A stretch of DNA of 64,000 nt from Methylobacterium sp. NMS14P (lineage in GTDB: Bacteria > Pseudomonadota > Alphaproteobacteria > Rhizobiales > Beijerinckiaceae): the NCBI RefSeq assembly GCF_028583545.1, contig NZ_CP087106.1, positions 4,398,501 to 4,462,500 on the forward strand. Direction: 5' to 3'. The position numbers and the translations under genes were made by a program. Shown piece by piece: positions 9,154-18,099 of this stretch. How positions within the stretch are numbered: position 1 is the stretch's first letter; each line of letters opens with the position of its first letter. The notes under the pieces are model-generated. The model was not told the origin of the DNA, made no database searches, and was given only the letters and a program-made list of their open reading frames with translations.

Positions 9154-11127
9154 ATGGCGAGCCCCGTCGAACATGCGAGCTTCCTGCCGCCGGTCCTGAC
9201 CTTCCTCACGGCGGCGGTCATCGGCGTGCCGATCTTCCGGCTGATCGGCCAGAGCGCCGTGCTCGGCTACCTGGTGGCCGGCGTGCTGATCGGGCCCTCC
9301 GGCCTGTCGCTGATCGCCGAGCCCGACACGGCCGCGAGCGTCGCCGAGATCGGCGTGGTGCTCCTGCTCTTCATCGTCGGCCTCGAGCTGCACCTGTCGC
9401 AGCTCGTCTCGATGCGGCGCGACATCTTCGGCCTCGGCACCGCGCAGCTCGTCGTCTGCGCGCTGGTGCTCGGCGGCGCCGGCATCCTGGCCGGCCTCAG
9501 CATCGGCGCCGCCGCGGTGATCGGCCTCGCGCTGGCCCTCTCGGCCACCGCGGTGGCCCTGCAACTGCTGGAGGAGCGGGGCGATCTCGGCAGCGCCTAC
9601 GGCGGGCGCGCCTTCGCGGTGCTGCTGTTCCAGGACCTGTCGGTGGTCGGCATCCTGGCGCTGATGCCGCTGCTGGCCTCCGCCGGCGAGGCGACCGACG
9701 TCTCCTGGCTGGGGGAGGCGGCGGTCTCCACCGGCAAGGCGCTCGCGGCGATCCTCGCGGTGGTGCTGGTCGGCCGCTACGGCCTGAACCCGTTCTTCCG
9801 GCTGCTCGCGGCGAGCGGCGCCCGCGAGGTGATGACCGCCGCGGCGCTCCTGGTGGTGCTCGGCACCGCGCTGCTCATGGAGCAGGTCGGCCTGTCGATG
9901 GCGATGGGCGCGTTCCTCGCCGGCATCCTGCTCGCCGAGTCGAACTTCCGCCACCAGCTGGAGGCCGACATCGAGCCGTTCCGCGGCATGCTGCTCGGCC
10001 TGTTCTTCATGAGCGTCGGCATGTCGATCGACGGCAACCTCGTGCGCGAGGTCTGGCCGGCCCTGTTCGGCGCGACCCTGGCGGCGATCCTCGTCAAGGT
10101 CGCCATCGTGGCCGGCCTGTTCCGGCTGTTCGGCTCGGACACCCTCGGCGCCCTGCGGGGCGCCGCGGTCCTGGCGCCCGCGGGCGAGTTCGCCTTCGTG
10201 CTGCTGCCGCAGGCCCAGGACCTCGGCCTCACCGGCGTCACGGCGACGCGCTTCGCGGTGGCGCTCGCCGCGCTGACCATGCTGATCGGCCCCATCGCCG
10301 CCAAGGGCCTCGACAAGCTGATCGAGCGGCGCAACGCGCGCAGCACCTTCGCGCTGGAGGAGCCCTCCACCGAGCTGTCCGAGAGCGGCGACGCCCGGGT
10401 GCTGGTGATCGGCTTCGGCCGGTTCGGGCAGGTGCTGACGCACGTGCTGATGGCCGAGGGCATCCCGGTCACGGTGATCGACAAGGACGTGGAGCAGCTG
10501 CGCGCCGCCTCGCGCTTCGGCTTCCGCATCTACTACGGCGACGGCACGCGCCTCGACGTGCTCCGCGCCGCCGGGATTGGCCGGGTCGAGCTGGTCTGCA
10601 TCTGCGTCGACGACCGGGAGGGCGCCCTCAAGATCGTCGACATCGTCCACGAGGAGTTCTCCAGCGTGCGCACCTTCGTGCGGGCCTACGACCGCCTGCA
10701 CGCGGTGGAGCTGATGAACCGGGACGTCGACTACCAGATCCGCGAGACCGCCGAATCCGCCCTCGCCTTCGGGCGGGCGGCCCTGGAGGGGCTCGGCCTG
10801 TCGCCGGAGGCCGCCACGGCCCGGACCGACGACGTGCGCAAGCGCGACATCGCGCGGCTGGTCCTGCAGCAGGCGGGCGCACTGCCGGACGGATCCAGCT
10901 GGATGCGCGGCGCCGCGGCGGGCCTGAAGCCCGAGCCGCTGACCGCCCCGGTCCGGCCGGCCCGGGCGCTCAGCACCGAGACCCGCGACCTCGTGGGCAG
11001 CGACCGGCGCGAGGCCGCCGAGCGGCTCCTGGAGAAGCCCGCCCTGGCCCCGCAGGAGGCGGACGCGGCCGAGGAAGCCGATCCGGAGGCCGAGCTCGAG
11101 GCGGAAGGCAGCGCCCGGAATGCGTGA
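9154..11127 (+). CDS. CPA2-family potassium/proton antiporter, KefB/KefC-like
   Basis: 657 residues. About twelve membrane spans form a Na+/H+-exchanger domain (residues 10-410), then a cytosolic RCK/TrkA-N domain begins near 430 with the NAD-binding motif VLVIGFGRFGQ. A charged tail rich in Glu/Ala closes the protein. The family exchanges K+ for H+ and protects against electrophiles or pH stress. No KefF/KefG accessory oxidoreductase is adjacent. Its stop overlaps a possible GTG start of the following MATE gene. Confidence 0.92.
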   Translation: MASPVEHASFLPPVLTFLTAAVIGVPIFRLIGQSAVLGYLVAGVLIGPSGLSLIAEPDTAASVAEIGVVLLLFIVGLELHLSQLVSMRRDIFGLGTAQLVVCALVLGGAGILAGLSIGAAAVIGLALALSATAVALQLLEERGDLGSAYGGRAFAVLLFQDLSVVGILALMPLLASAGEATDVSWLGEAAVSTGKALAAILAVVLVGRYGLNPFFRLLAASGAREVMTAAALLVVLGTALLMEQVGLSMAMGAFLAGILLAESNFRHQLEADIEPFRGMLLGLFFMSVGMSIDGNLVREVWPALFGATLAAILVKVAIVAGLFRLFGSDTLGALRGAAVLAPAGEFAFVLLPQAQDLGLTGVTATRFAVALAALTMLIGPIAAKGLDKLIERRNARSTFALEEPSTELSESGDARVLVIGFGRFGQVLTHVLMAEGIPVTVIDKDVEQLRAASRFGFRIYYGDGTRLDVLRAAGIGRVELVCICVDDREGALKIVDIVHEEFSSVRTFVRAYDRLHAVELMNRDVDYQIRETAESALAFGRAALEGLGLSPEAATARTDDVRKRDIARLVLQQAGALPDGSSWMRGAAAGLKPEPLTAPVRPARALSTETRDLVGSDRREAAERLLEKPALAPQEADAAEEADPEAELEAEGSARNA

Positions 11128-11135
11128 CGGGCCGG

Positions 11136-12581
11136 ATGTCTGACACAGCCGACGGGCCGCCCCCGGCGGAGGCGGGCCGCTTCGTCACCGGCTCGGTCCT
11201 CCGGCACGTCGTGGTGATGGCCGCCACCGGCTCGGTGGGCCTGATGGCGATCTTCGTCGTCGACCTCCTGTCGCTGCTCTACGTCTCGACGCTGGGCGAC
11301 CCGAACCTCACGGCGGCGGTCGGCTTCGCCGGGATCGTGCAGTTCTTCGCCACGGCGGTGAATATCGGCCTGATGATCGCGGCCGGCGCCCTGGTCGGGA
11401 AGGCCGTCGGCGCGCGCGACCCCGCGGCGGCGCGGCGCCTGGCGACCTCCGCGCTGGTCCTCGGCAGCCTCGTGGCCGCCCTCATCGCGGCGCTGATCGC
11501 GCTGCTGGCCGACCCGCTCCTGGCCCTGATCGGTGCCCAGGGCGAGGCGCTGCGGGTGGCCGTCCTGTTCCTCGACATTACCCTGCCGTCGAACCTGCTG
11601 CTCGCTGCCGGCATGCTGTTCACCGGCCTCCTGCGCGCGGTCGGCGAGGCGCGGCAGGCGATGACGGTCACCCTGGCCGGCGCCGTGGTCACCGCGCTCC
11701 TCGACCCGCTGCTGATCTTCGGGGCGGGCCTCGGCGTCCCGGGTGCGGCGATCACGGTCTGCGTGGCGCGCGCGACCTTCGTGGCGGTGGGCGTCCGCGG
11801 CGTCGCCCGGCACGGGCTCCTCGGCCGGCCGCACCTGTCCGACCTGCCGGCCGACGCGGTTGCCCTGGCTGGCGTCGCGGGTCCGGCCGTGCTCACGAAC
11901 CTCGCCCCCTCGGTGGCGAGCGCCTTCCTGGCACGCCTGTTTGCCGGCTACGGGGCGGACGCGGTCGCCGCCGCGTCGGTGATCGACCGGCTGACGCCGG
12001 TGGCCTTCGGCGGCCTGTTCGCGCTGTCGGGGGCGATCGGCCCGATCCTGGCGCAGAACTGGGGCGCGGGCCTGTTCGACCGGATGCGGGGCGTGCTCGG
12101 CGCGGCGATCCGGGTGACGCTCGCCTACTGCGCCGCGGTCTGGCTCATCCTGGCGCTGGCCCGGGGGTGGCTCGCCGGCCTGTTCGGCCTGCAGGGGGTC
12201 GCGGCCGAGCTGTTCGGCTTCTTCTGCCTCGTCGGTGGCGCGATCTGGTTCTTCAACGGGCTGCTGTTCCTCGGCAACGCCGCCTTCAACAACCTCGGCT
12301 TCCCGCTGCGCTCCACGCTGCTGAACTGGGGCCGGGCGACGCTCGGGACGATCCCGCCGGCGATGCTCGGCGCGGCGCTCTACGGCCCCCGCGGGGTGGT
12401 GGCCGGGATGGGGATCGGCTCCCTGGTGTTCGGGGCGCTCGGCATCCTGCTGGCCCGCCGCACGGTCGACCGGCTGGAGGGGGTCGGCCCGCGTCGGCCG
12501 GGGCCGGACATCGCCGCGGAGGCGCCCCAGCGGGCGGCCCCGCTGCCGGCGGGACACGCCCATCCCGAGCCGTTGAGCTGA
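11136..12581 (+). CDS. MATE-family multidrug/solute exporter
   Basis: 481 residues with about twelve hydrophobic segments and the internal duplication typical of MATE (MatE) transporters, which expel cationic compounds using H+ or Na+. ATG 11136 is given; a GTG at 11124 overlapping the preceding stop as GTGA is equally possible and would mean translational coupling to the antiporter gene. The substrate is unknown. Confidence 0.9.
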   Translation: MSDTADGPPPAEAGRFVTGSVLRHVVVMAATGSVGLMAIFVVDLLSLLYVSTLGDPNLTAAVGFAGIVQFFATAVNIGLMIAAGALVGKAVGARDPAAARRLATSALVLGSLVAALIAALIALLADPLLALIGAQGEALRVAVLFLDITLPSNLLLAAGMLFTGLLRAVGEARQAMTVTLAGAVVTALLDPLLIFGAGLGVPGAAITVCVARATFVAVGVRGVARHGLLGRPHLSDLPADAVALAGVAGPAVLTNLAPSVASAFLARLFAGYGADAVAAASVIDRLTPVAFGGLFALSGAIGPILAQNWGAGLFDRMRGVLGAAIRVTLAYCAAVWLILALARGWLAGLFGLQGVAAELFGFFCLVGGAIWFFNGLLFLGNAAFNNLGFPLRSTLLNWGRATLGTIPPAMLGAALYGPRGVVAGMGIGSLVFGALGILLARRTVDRLEGVGPRRPGPDIAAEAPQRAAPLPAGHAHPEPLS

Positions 12582-12650
12582 GACGGCGGCGGCAAGGCAC
12601 AAGTTCCGCGGGTGGGAACTGGTATTTCCCCGCGCAAAGGGTCACGATGC

Positions 12651-12680
12651 CCTGTCCCGGGCGGTCCCGGCCGGGACAGG
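12651..12680. promoter_or_regulatory. Perfect dyad in the leader of the DUF937 gene
   Basis: CCTGTCCCGG (12651-12660) and CCGGGACAGG (12671-12680) form a perfect 10-bp inverted repeat with a 10-nt spacer, ending 11 nt before the ATG. A smaller dyad, AGTTCC/GGAACT, lies at 12602-12620. The first could occlude the ribosome-binding site as RNA or act as an operator as DNA. Function is inferred only. Confidence 0.4.
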
Positions 12681-12691
12681 ATCGAGGCGTC

Positions 12692-13477
12692 ATGTTCAAC
12701 CCGCTCGAGATGTTCCAGGCCCAGGGCGAGGCCGGGCTCCAGGCCATGGGCCAGCCGTTCGGCCTGACGAGCGAGCAGACGGCCCGCGCCTTCGAGGCGC
12801 TGATGCCGGCCCTGACGCTCGGCCTCCAGCGCAGCGTCGGCCTGGACCCGACCGGCTTCGCCCGGATGTTCGGGCTCGAGGCCGCGAAGCCGGCGCCGGC
12901 GCAGGGGTTCGAGGCCCTCGGCCAGATGTTCGGCTCGGCGCAGCTCATGCAGGCGGTGCTGCGGCAGGCCTCGGCGACGAGCGGCGTCGGCGCGCAGGTC
13001 CTGCGCCAGATGCTGCCGATGATGGCGGGCGCCGTGGTGGCGAGCATCGTCCACGTCATGCTGAACCAGCCGCAGGCCGAGCCCGCGCGGCCGAGCCCGC
13101 CGCCCCCGCCCGTGCCGTTCCCCTTCGCTCCGGCCTGGGCCGAGATGGCCAGGGCGATGATGCCCGCGGTCGAGCCACCGGCCCCGCCGAAGCCGGCGGC
13201 CAGACCCGCCGCCAAGCCCGCCGCCAAGCCGACCCAGGCGGGCGCGGGCGAGGCCGGCTCCGACATGTTCCAGCAGATGCTGCGGACCGGGGCCGAGGTC
13301 CAGGGCAACAACATCCGGGCCATGCAGGAGCTGTTCGAGACCTTCTGGCCCACCTCCGGCACGCCGTCCGCGAGCGGCACCGACCCGGCCGGCCCCGCGG
13401 CCCGTCCCGATCCGGCGCCGGCCGACCCCGCCGCCGGCAAGGGTCGGCGCGGCCGCCAGCCCGGCGGGACCGGTTGA
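12692..13477 (+). CDS. DUF937-like protein with proline/alanine-rich linker
   Basis: 261 residues. The first 130 or so are helical and Gln/Met-rich (MFNPLEMFQAQ...; LRQMLPMMAGAVVASIVH), resembling DUF937 proteins, which often sit with polyester or envelope genes. A linker of repeated PAAKPAAKP-type sequence follows, then a helical segment DMFQQMLRTGAEVQGNN and a basic tail. ATG 12692 was chosen because upstream sequence lies inside the MATE gene. No enzymatic motif is visible and the function is not known. Confidence 0.65.
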   Translation: MFNPLEMFQAQGEAGLQAMGQPFGLTSEQTARAFEALMPALTLGLQRSVGLDPTGFARMFGLEAAKPAPAQGFEALGQMFGSAQLMQAVLRQASATSGVGAQVLRQMLPMMAGAVVASIVHVMLNQPQAEPARPSPPPPPVPFPFAPAWAEMARAMMPAVEPPAPPKPAARPAAKPAAKPTQAGAGEAGSDMFQQMLRTGAEVQGNNIRAMQELFETFWPTSGTPSASGTDPAGPAARPDPAPADPAAGKGRRGRQPGGTG

Positions 13478-13492
13478 CGCGGGGACAGGGTC

Positions 13493-13515
13493 CGGTCGGG
13501 CGTTGAACCCGACCG
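13493..13515. promoter_or_regulatory. Perfect dyad before the cupin gene
   Basis: CGGTCGGG (13493-13500) faces CCCGACCG (13508-13515) across 7 nt. It lies between the DUF937 stop and the cupin start with no T run, so it is either a weak terminator stem or an operator-like site. Confidence 0.3.
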
Positions 13516-13552
13516 ATCGGAGCGGCAACTTGGCCGGCGAGGAGACCCGTCG

Positions 13553-13870
13553 ATGAGCGACCACCTGACCGCCTGGGACGACCGCGCCGAGAGCGTCGGC
13601 GGGAACGGCGTCGCCAAGCGCACGATCCCGGGCTCCGGCGCGAGCCTCGTGCGCGTGGTCGTGCCGGCGGGCGTCGCGGCGCCGGCGCACAGCCACGATC
13701 ACGAGCAGTTCGTGCAGGTGCTCTCGGGCTCGGGGATCCTGGAGACCGAGCAGGGCCGCGAGCCGTTCTCGGCCGGAAGCGTATTCCATTTCCCGGCCGG
13801 AGCGTGGCACGCGGCCGCGTTCGAGACCGAGACGGTCCTGATCGAGACGAACCTCGCGCCGCGGGCCTGA
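13553..13870 (+). CDS. Single-domain cupin protein
   Basis: 105 residues. Cupin motif 1 is visible as HSHDHEQFVQVLSGSG (His, His, Glu ligands then glycine turn) and motif 2 as FHFPAGAWHAA with its histidine, so the metal site looks intact. Small cupins of this kind bind a divalent metal and may be dioxygenases, isomerases or sensors; the sequence does not decide. GAGGAG about 10 nt before ATG 13553 supports the start. Confidence 0.85.
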   Translation: MSDHLTAWDDRAESVGGNGVAKRTIPGSGASLVRVVVPAGVAAPAHSHDHEQFVQVLSGSGILETEQGREPFSAGSVFHFPAGAWHAAAFETETVLIETNLAPRA

Positions 13871-13903
13871 CGGCGCCGCCGAGCCGCAGCATGCCATCCG
13901 GCC

Positions 13904-14353
13904 TCAGCCGTCCGCGGAGGTGTCGAACTGCGCGTCCAGACTGACGATGCGCGCCACCGTGTCGTGAGCGTAGCGGATCGCGGCCTCGGCGGTGAGCAGT
14001 TGCCCCTCTTGCGGATCGAAGACGATACCGTCCGACTGGGCCGCGCAGGCCGCGACATCCATCCACGCCCCGGCGCGAGCCGGGAGCGTGGCGAAGTAGA
14101 AGGCATAGACGCACGTCCACGGCCCACCGAAGTCGATCACGGTATAGCTGTCTGTCAGATCCGACAGCGGAATGATCTGGCACTCGAAGCCGGCCTCGCG
14201 CCGCCGCCAGGTCGCGGGCAGATGCCCTTGCGTGGCCGGCGGCATGCGCACGGCATCGAGCTTCAGATCGAACCCGGTCGCGTCGATGGCCGCCTGCCAT
14301 TCCGCCACGCCGGGCATCGCGCGCGCGCAGAGCGCGTAGGCTTCCATGCTCAT
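13904..14353 (-). CDS. Probable immunity protein of a nuclease toxin
   Basis: 149 residues, no recognised named domain. It has the look of polymorphic-toxin immunity proteins: small, acidic, starting MSMEAYALC, with GFECQIIPLSDL, a hydrophobic core around DFGGPWTCVYAFYF and an acidic FDPQEGQLL near the end. The key support is context: its ATG (14353-14351) overlaps as ATGA the stop of the toxin frame once the upstream frameshift is corrected. Neutralising that toxin in the cytoplasm is inferred. Confidence 0.6.
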   Translation of the reverse strand: MSMEAYALCARAMPGVAEWQAAIDATGFDLKLDAVRMPPATQGHLPATWRRREAGFECQIIPLSDLTDSYTVIDFGGPWTCVYAFYFATLPARAGAWMDVAACAAQSDGIVFDPQEGQLLTAEAAIRYAHDTVARIVSLDAQFDTSADG

Positions 14354-14806
14354 GCCAACCTCTCTCCGAACAGAGTTGTGGATATTGACAGGCCCTTGAC
14401 CGAGTTTCCTGGGCTCACATGGACCTCTATGACGGGAACACTGTCATCCACGCCGACACGTCTGCGCAGTTCGCGCGCGCGCCAGCGTCAACTGCGCTTT
14501 GCCGGTCTTGAAATCCCAGATCGCTCGAACCGGGGCAGCGCTGGTCCTGCCGTCGCGGAGGATCACGTCCGTCCGTACGCTGCCGTCCAATCCGTAGCGC
14601 ACCAGATCGCCGGCGCTGAAACTCTGCTCGATACCGTGCCGGCCGATGCCGGGCAGGTCGAGTTCCCGCATCCGTGCCGCGAACTTCGTGTGAACCTCGA
14701 TGCCGTACAGGGGACCCTGTCCAGGATCACAGGTCTGGACGACCTCACCCAAGACATCGGACAGATCATCGTACCGCATCGCGTCTCTGATCCTCGAATC
14801 GTTCAC
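14350..14806 (-). pseudogene. Orphan C-terminal nuclease toxin domain, frameshifted
   Basis: The frame from GTG 14806 encodes GIEVHTKFAARM, an IEQSF glutamate, GSVRTDVILRDG and AIWDFKTGK, the E..D..D-x-K arrangement of a PD-(D/E)xK-type nuclease domain found at the C-terminus of bacterial polymorphic toxins. It ends early at TGA 14446-14444. Reading on from 14469 in the next frame gives LRRRVGVDDSVPVIEVHVSP, the usual end of this family, to a stop at 14352-14350. One extra CG in the run at 14472-14482 would join them with the residues LARARELRRR. An in-frame stop lies just upstream of the GTG, so the secretion and delivery part is absent. Confidence 0.65.
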
Positions 14807-15038
14807 GTTTTATTCCAAGAATATTTTCCTTTCGTCCGGCGATTCGCCGCGATGAAGGAATTTATGCAGACGCCGCCCCCGCCGCCGCGGATGGCTGCGA
14901 CAAATTATTCTTGGCGCGCGAGCAAAATGCCTGTGCTTGGCCTGCGCCTTCGGCGCGTGTAGGAATCCCCCCTTCAACGCCCGCCCGTGCACGCCGACGA
15001 AAGGCCGGGCATCGCCCCTACCAGAACAGAGGCAGACC

Positions 15039-16343
15039 ATGAGCGCCGGTACCGCCGCCGACAAGCACTTCTCCAACAGCTTCTTCGCCGCCCCCCTGAC
15101 CGAGGCCGATCCCGAGATCGCCGAGGCGGTCGCCAAGGAGCTCGGCCGTCAGCAGCACGAGATCGAGCTGATCGCCTCGGAGAACATCGTCTCCCGCGCC
15201 GTGCTGGAGGCGCAGGGCTCGGTGCTGACCAACAAGTACGCCGAGGGCTATCCGGGCCGGCGCTACTACGGCGGCTGCCAGTTCGTGGACATCGCCGAGG
15301 ACCTTGCCATTGAGCGCGCCAAGCGCCTGTTCGATTGCGGCTTCGCCAACGTGCAGCCGAATTCGGGCTCCCAGGCCAACCAGGGCGTGTTCCTGGCGCT
15401 GATGCAGCCCGGCGATACCTTCCTCGGCCTCGACCTCGCAGCCGGCGGCCACCTGACGCACGGCGCTCCGCCGAACGTCTCGGGCAAGTGGTTCAAGCCG
15501 GTCTCCTACACGGTGCGCCGTGACGACCAGCGGATCGACATGGAGCAGGTCGCCCAGCTCGCGCAGGAGCACAAGCCGAAGGTGATCATCGCCGGCGGCT
15601 CGGGCTATCCGCGCCACTGGGACTTCGCCAAGTTCCGCGAGATCGCCGACTCGGTGGGCGCCTACTTCATGGTCGATGCCGCCCACTTCGCCGGGCTGAT
15701 CGCCGCGGGCGTGCACCCGTCGCCGTTCCCGCACGCCCACGTGGTGACCACCACGACCCACAAGACCCTCCGCGGCCCGCGCGGCGGCATGATCCTGACG
15801 AACGACGAGGCGCTCGCCAAGAAGTTCAACTCGGCGATCTTCCCCGGCCTCCAGGGCGGCCCGCTGATGCACGTCATCGCCGGCAAGGCGGTGGCCTTCG
15901 GCGAGGCGCTGAAGCCCGAGTTCAAGATCTACGCCCGCCAGGTGGTCGAGAACGCCAAGGCGCTCGCCGACACGCTGATCTCGGGCGGCTACGACATCAC
16001 CTCGGGCGGCACCGACAACCACCTGATGCTGGTCGACCTCCAGCGGAAGGGCCTGACCGGCAAGGCGGCGGAAGCCGCGCTGTCGCGGGCGCACATCACC
16101 TGCAACAAGAACGGCGTGCCGTTCGACACGCAGAAGCCCACCGTCACGTCGGGCATCCGGCTCGGCACCCCGGCCGGCACCTCGCGCGGCTTCGGCGTCG
16201 CGGAGTTCAAGCAGATCGGCGGCTTCATCGTCGAGGTGCTGGACGGGCTCGCCGCCAAGGGTGAGGCGGGCGACAGCGCGGTCGAGGCCGACGTCAAGAC
16301 CCGCGTCCACGCGCTGACGGACCGGTTCCCGATCTACGGCTGA
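15039..16343 (+). CDS. glyA: Serine hydroxymethyltransferase
   Basis: 434 residues. It converts serine and tetrahydrofolate to glycine and methylene-tetrahydrofolate, and in serine-cycle methylotrophs runs toward serine. The PLP lysine lies in the conserved [15 protein letters not shown] segment, with [16 protein letters not shown] near the N-terminus. ATG 15039 follows AGAGGCAG. It ends in a 15-bp perfect terminator. No glycine riboswitch-like pattern was seen in the 232-nt upstream gap. Confidence 0.97.
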   Translation: MSAGTAADKHFSNSFFAAPLTEADPEIAEAVAKELGRQQHEIELIASENIVSRAVLEAQGSVLTNKYAEGYPGRRYYGGCQFVDIAEDLAIERAKRLFDCGFANVQPNSGSQANQGVFLALMQPGDTFLGLDLAAGGHLTHGAPPNVSGKWFKPVSYTVRRDDQRIDMEQVAQLAQEHKPKVIIAGGSGYPRHWDFAKFREIADSVGAYFMVDAAHFAGLIAAGVHPSPFPHAHVVTTTTHKTLRGPRGGMILTNDEALAKKFNSAIFPGLQGGPLMHVIAGKAVAFGEALKPEFKIYARQVVENAKALADTLISGGYDITSGGTDNHLMLVDLQRKGLTGKAAEAALSRAHITCNKNGVPFDTQKPTVTSGIRLGTPAGTSRGFGVAEFKQIGGFIVEVLDGLAAKGEAGDSAVEADVKTRVHALTDRFPIYG

Positions 16344-16397
16344 GAAGGGGGCCGCTTGAGCGTGGGCCGGTCTTCCGGGCCGGCCCGCGGTGGATTA

Positions 16398-16436
16398 GGA
16401 AACGGCCGCGGATCCGATCGGTCCGCGGCCGTTTCC
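16398..16436. terminator. Terminator after glyA
   Basis: A perfect 15-bp stem, GGAAACGGCCGCGGA (16398-16412) with 16422-16436, loop 9 nt. It ends in GTTTCC and lies about 55 nt after the glyA stop, just before nrdR. Confidence 0.75.
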
Positions 16437-16456
16437 ATGCCCGAGTAGCGAGATCC

Positions 16457-16990
16457 ATGCGCTGTCCCTACTGCGGCGGCTCCGAGACCCAGGTGAAGGA
16501 CTCGCGGCCCTCCGAGGACGGCGCCGCGATCCGGCGCCGCCGGGTCTGCCCGGACTGCGCCGGCCGCTTCACCACCTTCGAGCGCGTGCAGCTCCGCGAG
16601 GTCGTGGTGCTCAAGCGCTCGGGCAAGCGCGTGCCGTTCGACCGCGACAAGCTCCAGCGCTCCATCGACGTGGCGCTCCGCAAGCGCGCCGTCGATCCGG
16701 AGCGGATCGAGCGGCTGGTCAGCGGCATCACCCGGCAGCTCGAGAGCGCCGGCGAGCCCGAGGTGACCTCCGAGGCGATCGGCGAGCTGGTGATGGCGGG
16801 GCTGAAGGGCCTCGACGACGTGGCCTACGTGCGCTTCGCTTCCGTCTACAAGAACTTCCGCGAGGCCCGGGACTTCGAGGAGCTGCTCGGCACGCTGAGC
16901 GACGGCACGCCGCTACCGGCGGCCGCGCCGGGTCCGGAGAGCGACCCGGAGCCCGAGGGGTCGGGGCGGCGCCGCGCCGGGCGTCCATGA
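16457..16990 (+). CDS. nrdR: Transcriptional repressor NrdR
   Basis: 177 residues. The N-terminal zinc ribbon has cysteines at 3, 6, 31 and 34 (CPYC, CPDC), followed by an ATP-cone domain beginning [17 protein letters not shown]. NrdR senses ATP/dATP and represses ribonucleotide reductase genes through NrdR boxes. A 30-residue low-complexity C-terminal tail exceeds the usual 150-residue length. It overlaps ribD by the ATGA junction at 16987-16990, the usual glyA-nrdR-ribD order of alphaproteobacteria. Confidence 0.96.
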   Translation: MRCPYCGGSETQVKDSRPSEDGAAIRRRRVCPDCAGRFTTFERVQLREVVVLKRSGKRVPFDRDKLQRSIDVALRKRAVDPERIERLVSGITRQLESAGEPEVTSEAIGELVMAGLKGLDDVAYVRFASVYKNFREARDFEELLGTLSDGTPLPAAAPGPESDPEPEGSGRRRAGRP

Positions 16991-18096
16991 GCGGCGACAC
17001 GAACTTCATGCGCCTCGCCCTGGCGCTGGGCCGGCGCGGGCTCGGCACAACCTGGCCGAACCCGTCGGTCGGCGCCGTCGTGGTCGAGCCCGGGACCGGC
17101 CGCATCCTCGGGACGGCGGCCACGGCGCCGGGCGGGCGCCCGCACGGGGAGCCCGTGGCGCTCGCCGCCGCCGGCGAGGCCGCCCGCGGCGCGACCCTCT
17201 ACGTCACCCTGGAGCCCTGCTCCCATCACGGCCGCACGCCGCCCTGCACCGACGCGATCCTGGCCGCCGGGATCGCCCGGGTGGTCAGCGCCCTGGAGGA
17301 CCCCGACCCGCGGGTGGCGGGGCGCGGCCACGACCTCCTGCGGCGGGGCGGCGTCGCGGTCGAGACCGGCCTGATGCGGGACGAGGCGGCGCGCGACCAT
17401 GTCGGCCACATCACCCGGGTGACCCGCGGCCGCCCGGCCCTGCACCTCAAGCTCGCCCGCACCCGCGACGGCTTCTGCGCCTCCGCCGGGCCGGAGCGCC
17501 TGCGGATCACCGGGCCGGTGGCGGACGGGGCGGTCCACCTCTGGCGGGCTCACGCCGACGCGATCCTGATCGGCATCGGCACGGCCCGGGCCGACGACCC
17601 GTCGCTGACCGTGCGGCTGCCGGGCCTGGGCGCGCGCTCGCCCCTGCGGGTCGTGCTCGACACGCATCTGCGGCTCTCCCCGGCCAGCGTCCTCGCCCGC
17701 ACCGCCCGCGACACGCCGACCCTGGTGCTCACGACCCGCTCGGCCCCGGCCCACGCGCGGCGGGCCCTGGAAGCCCTCGGCGTCGAGGTCGCCACCGTGC
17801 CGGCGGACGCGGCCGGCGGGATCGATCTCCCGGCGGCCCTGGCGCATCTCGGCGAGCGCGGCCTGACCCGCCTCTGCAGCGAGGGCGGCCCCCGCCTTGC
17901 GGAGGCGCTGGCCCGGGCCGATCTGATCGATGCCTGCACGCTGGTCACCGGGCCGGCGGAGCTGGGACCGGCGGGCGGCCTGCCGGCCCTGGGCCCGGCC
18001 CTGGCGGAGGCGCTGGCGGGCGATCGGTTCCGGGCTTCCGAGCGGCTGCAGCTCGGGCCCGACGTGACCGTGACCTACGAACGCAACAGGACGTAA
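16987..18096 (+). CDS. ribD: Bifunctional riboflavin deaminase/reductase RibD
   Basis: 369 residues. The deaminase domain holds the zinc ligands H53-G-E55 and the cysteines of [11 protein letters not shown] (78 and 87); the second residue of the usual HAE motif is Gly here. The reductase domain runs from about 150 to the end ([25 protein letters not shown]). It makes two consecutive steps of riboflavin synthesis. It starts inside the nrdR stop and is followed 3 nt later by ribE. Confidence 0.95.
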   Translation: MSGDTNFMRLALALGRRGLGTTWPNPSVGAVVVEPGTGRILGTAATAPGGRPHGEPVALAAAGEAARGATLYVTLEPCSHHGRTPPCTDAILAAGIARVVSALEDPDPRVAGRGHDLLRRGGVAVETGLMRDEAARDHVGHITRVTRGRPALHLKLARTRDGFCASAGPERLRITGPVADGAVHLWRAHADAILIGIGTARADDPSLTVRLPGLGARSPLRVVLDTHLRLSPASVLARTARDTPTLVLTTRSAPAHARRALEALGVEVATVPADAAGGIDLPAALAHLGERGLTRLCSEGGPRLAEALARADLIDACTLVTGPAELGPAGGLPALGPALAEALAGDRFRASERLQLGPDVTVTYERNRT

Positions 18097-18099
18097 GCG

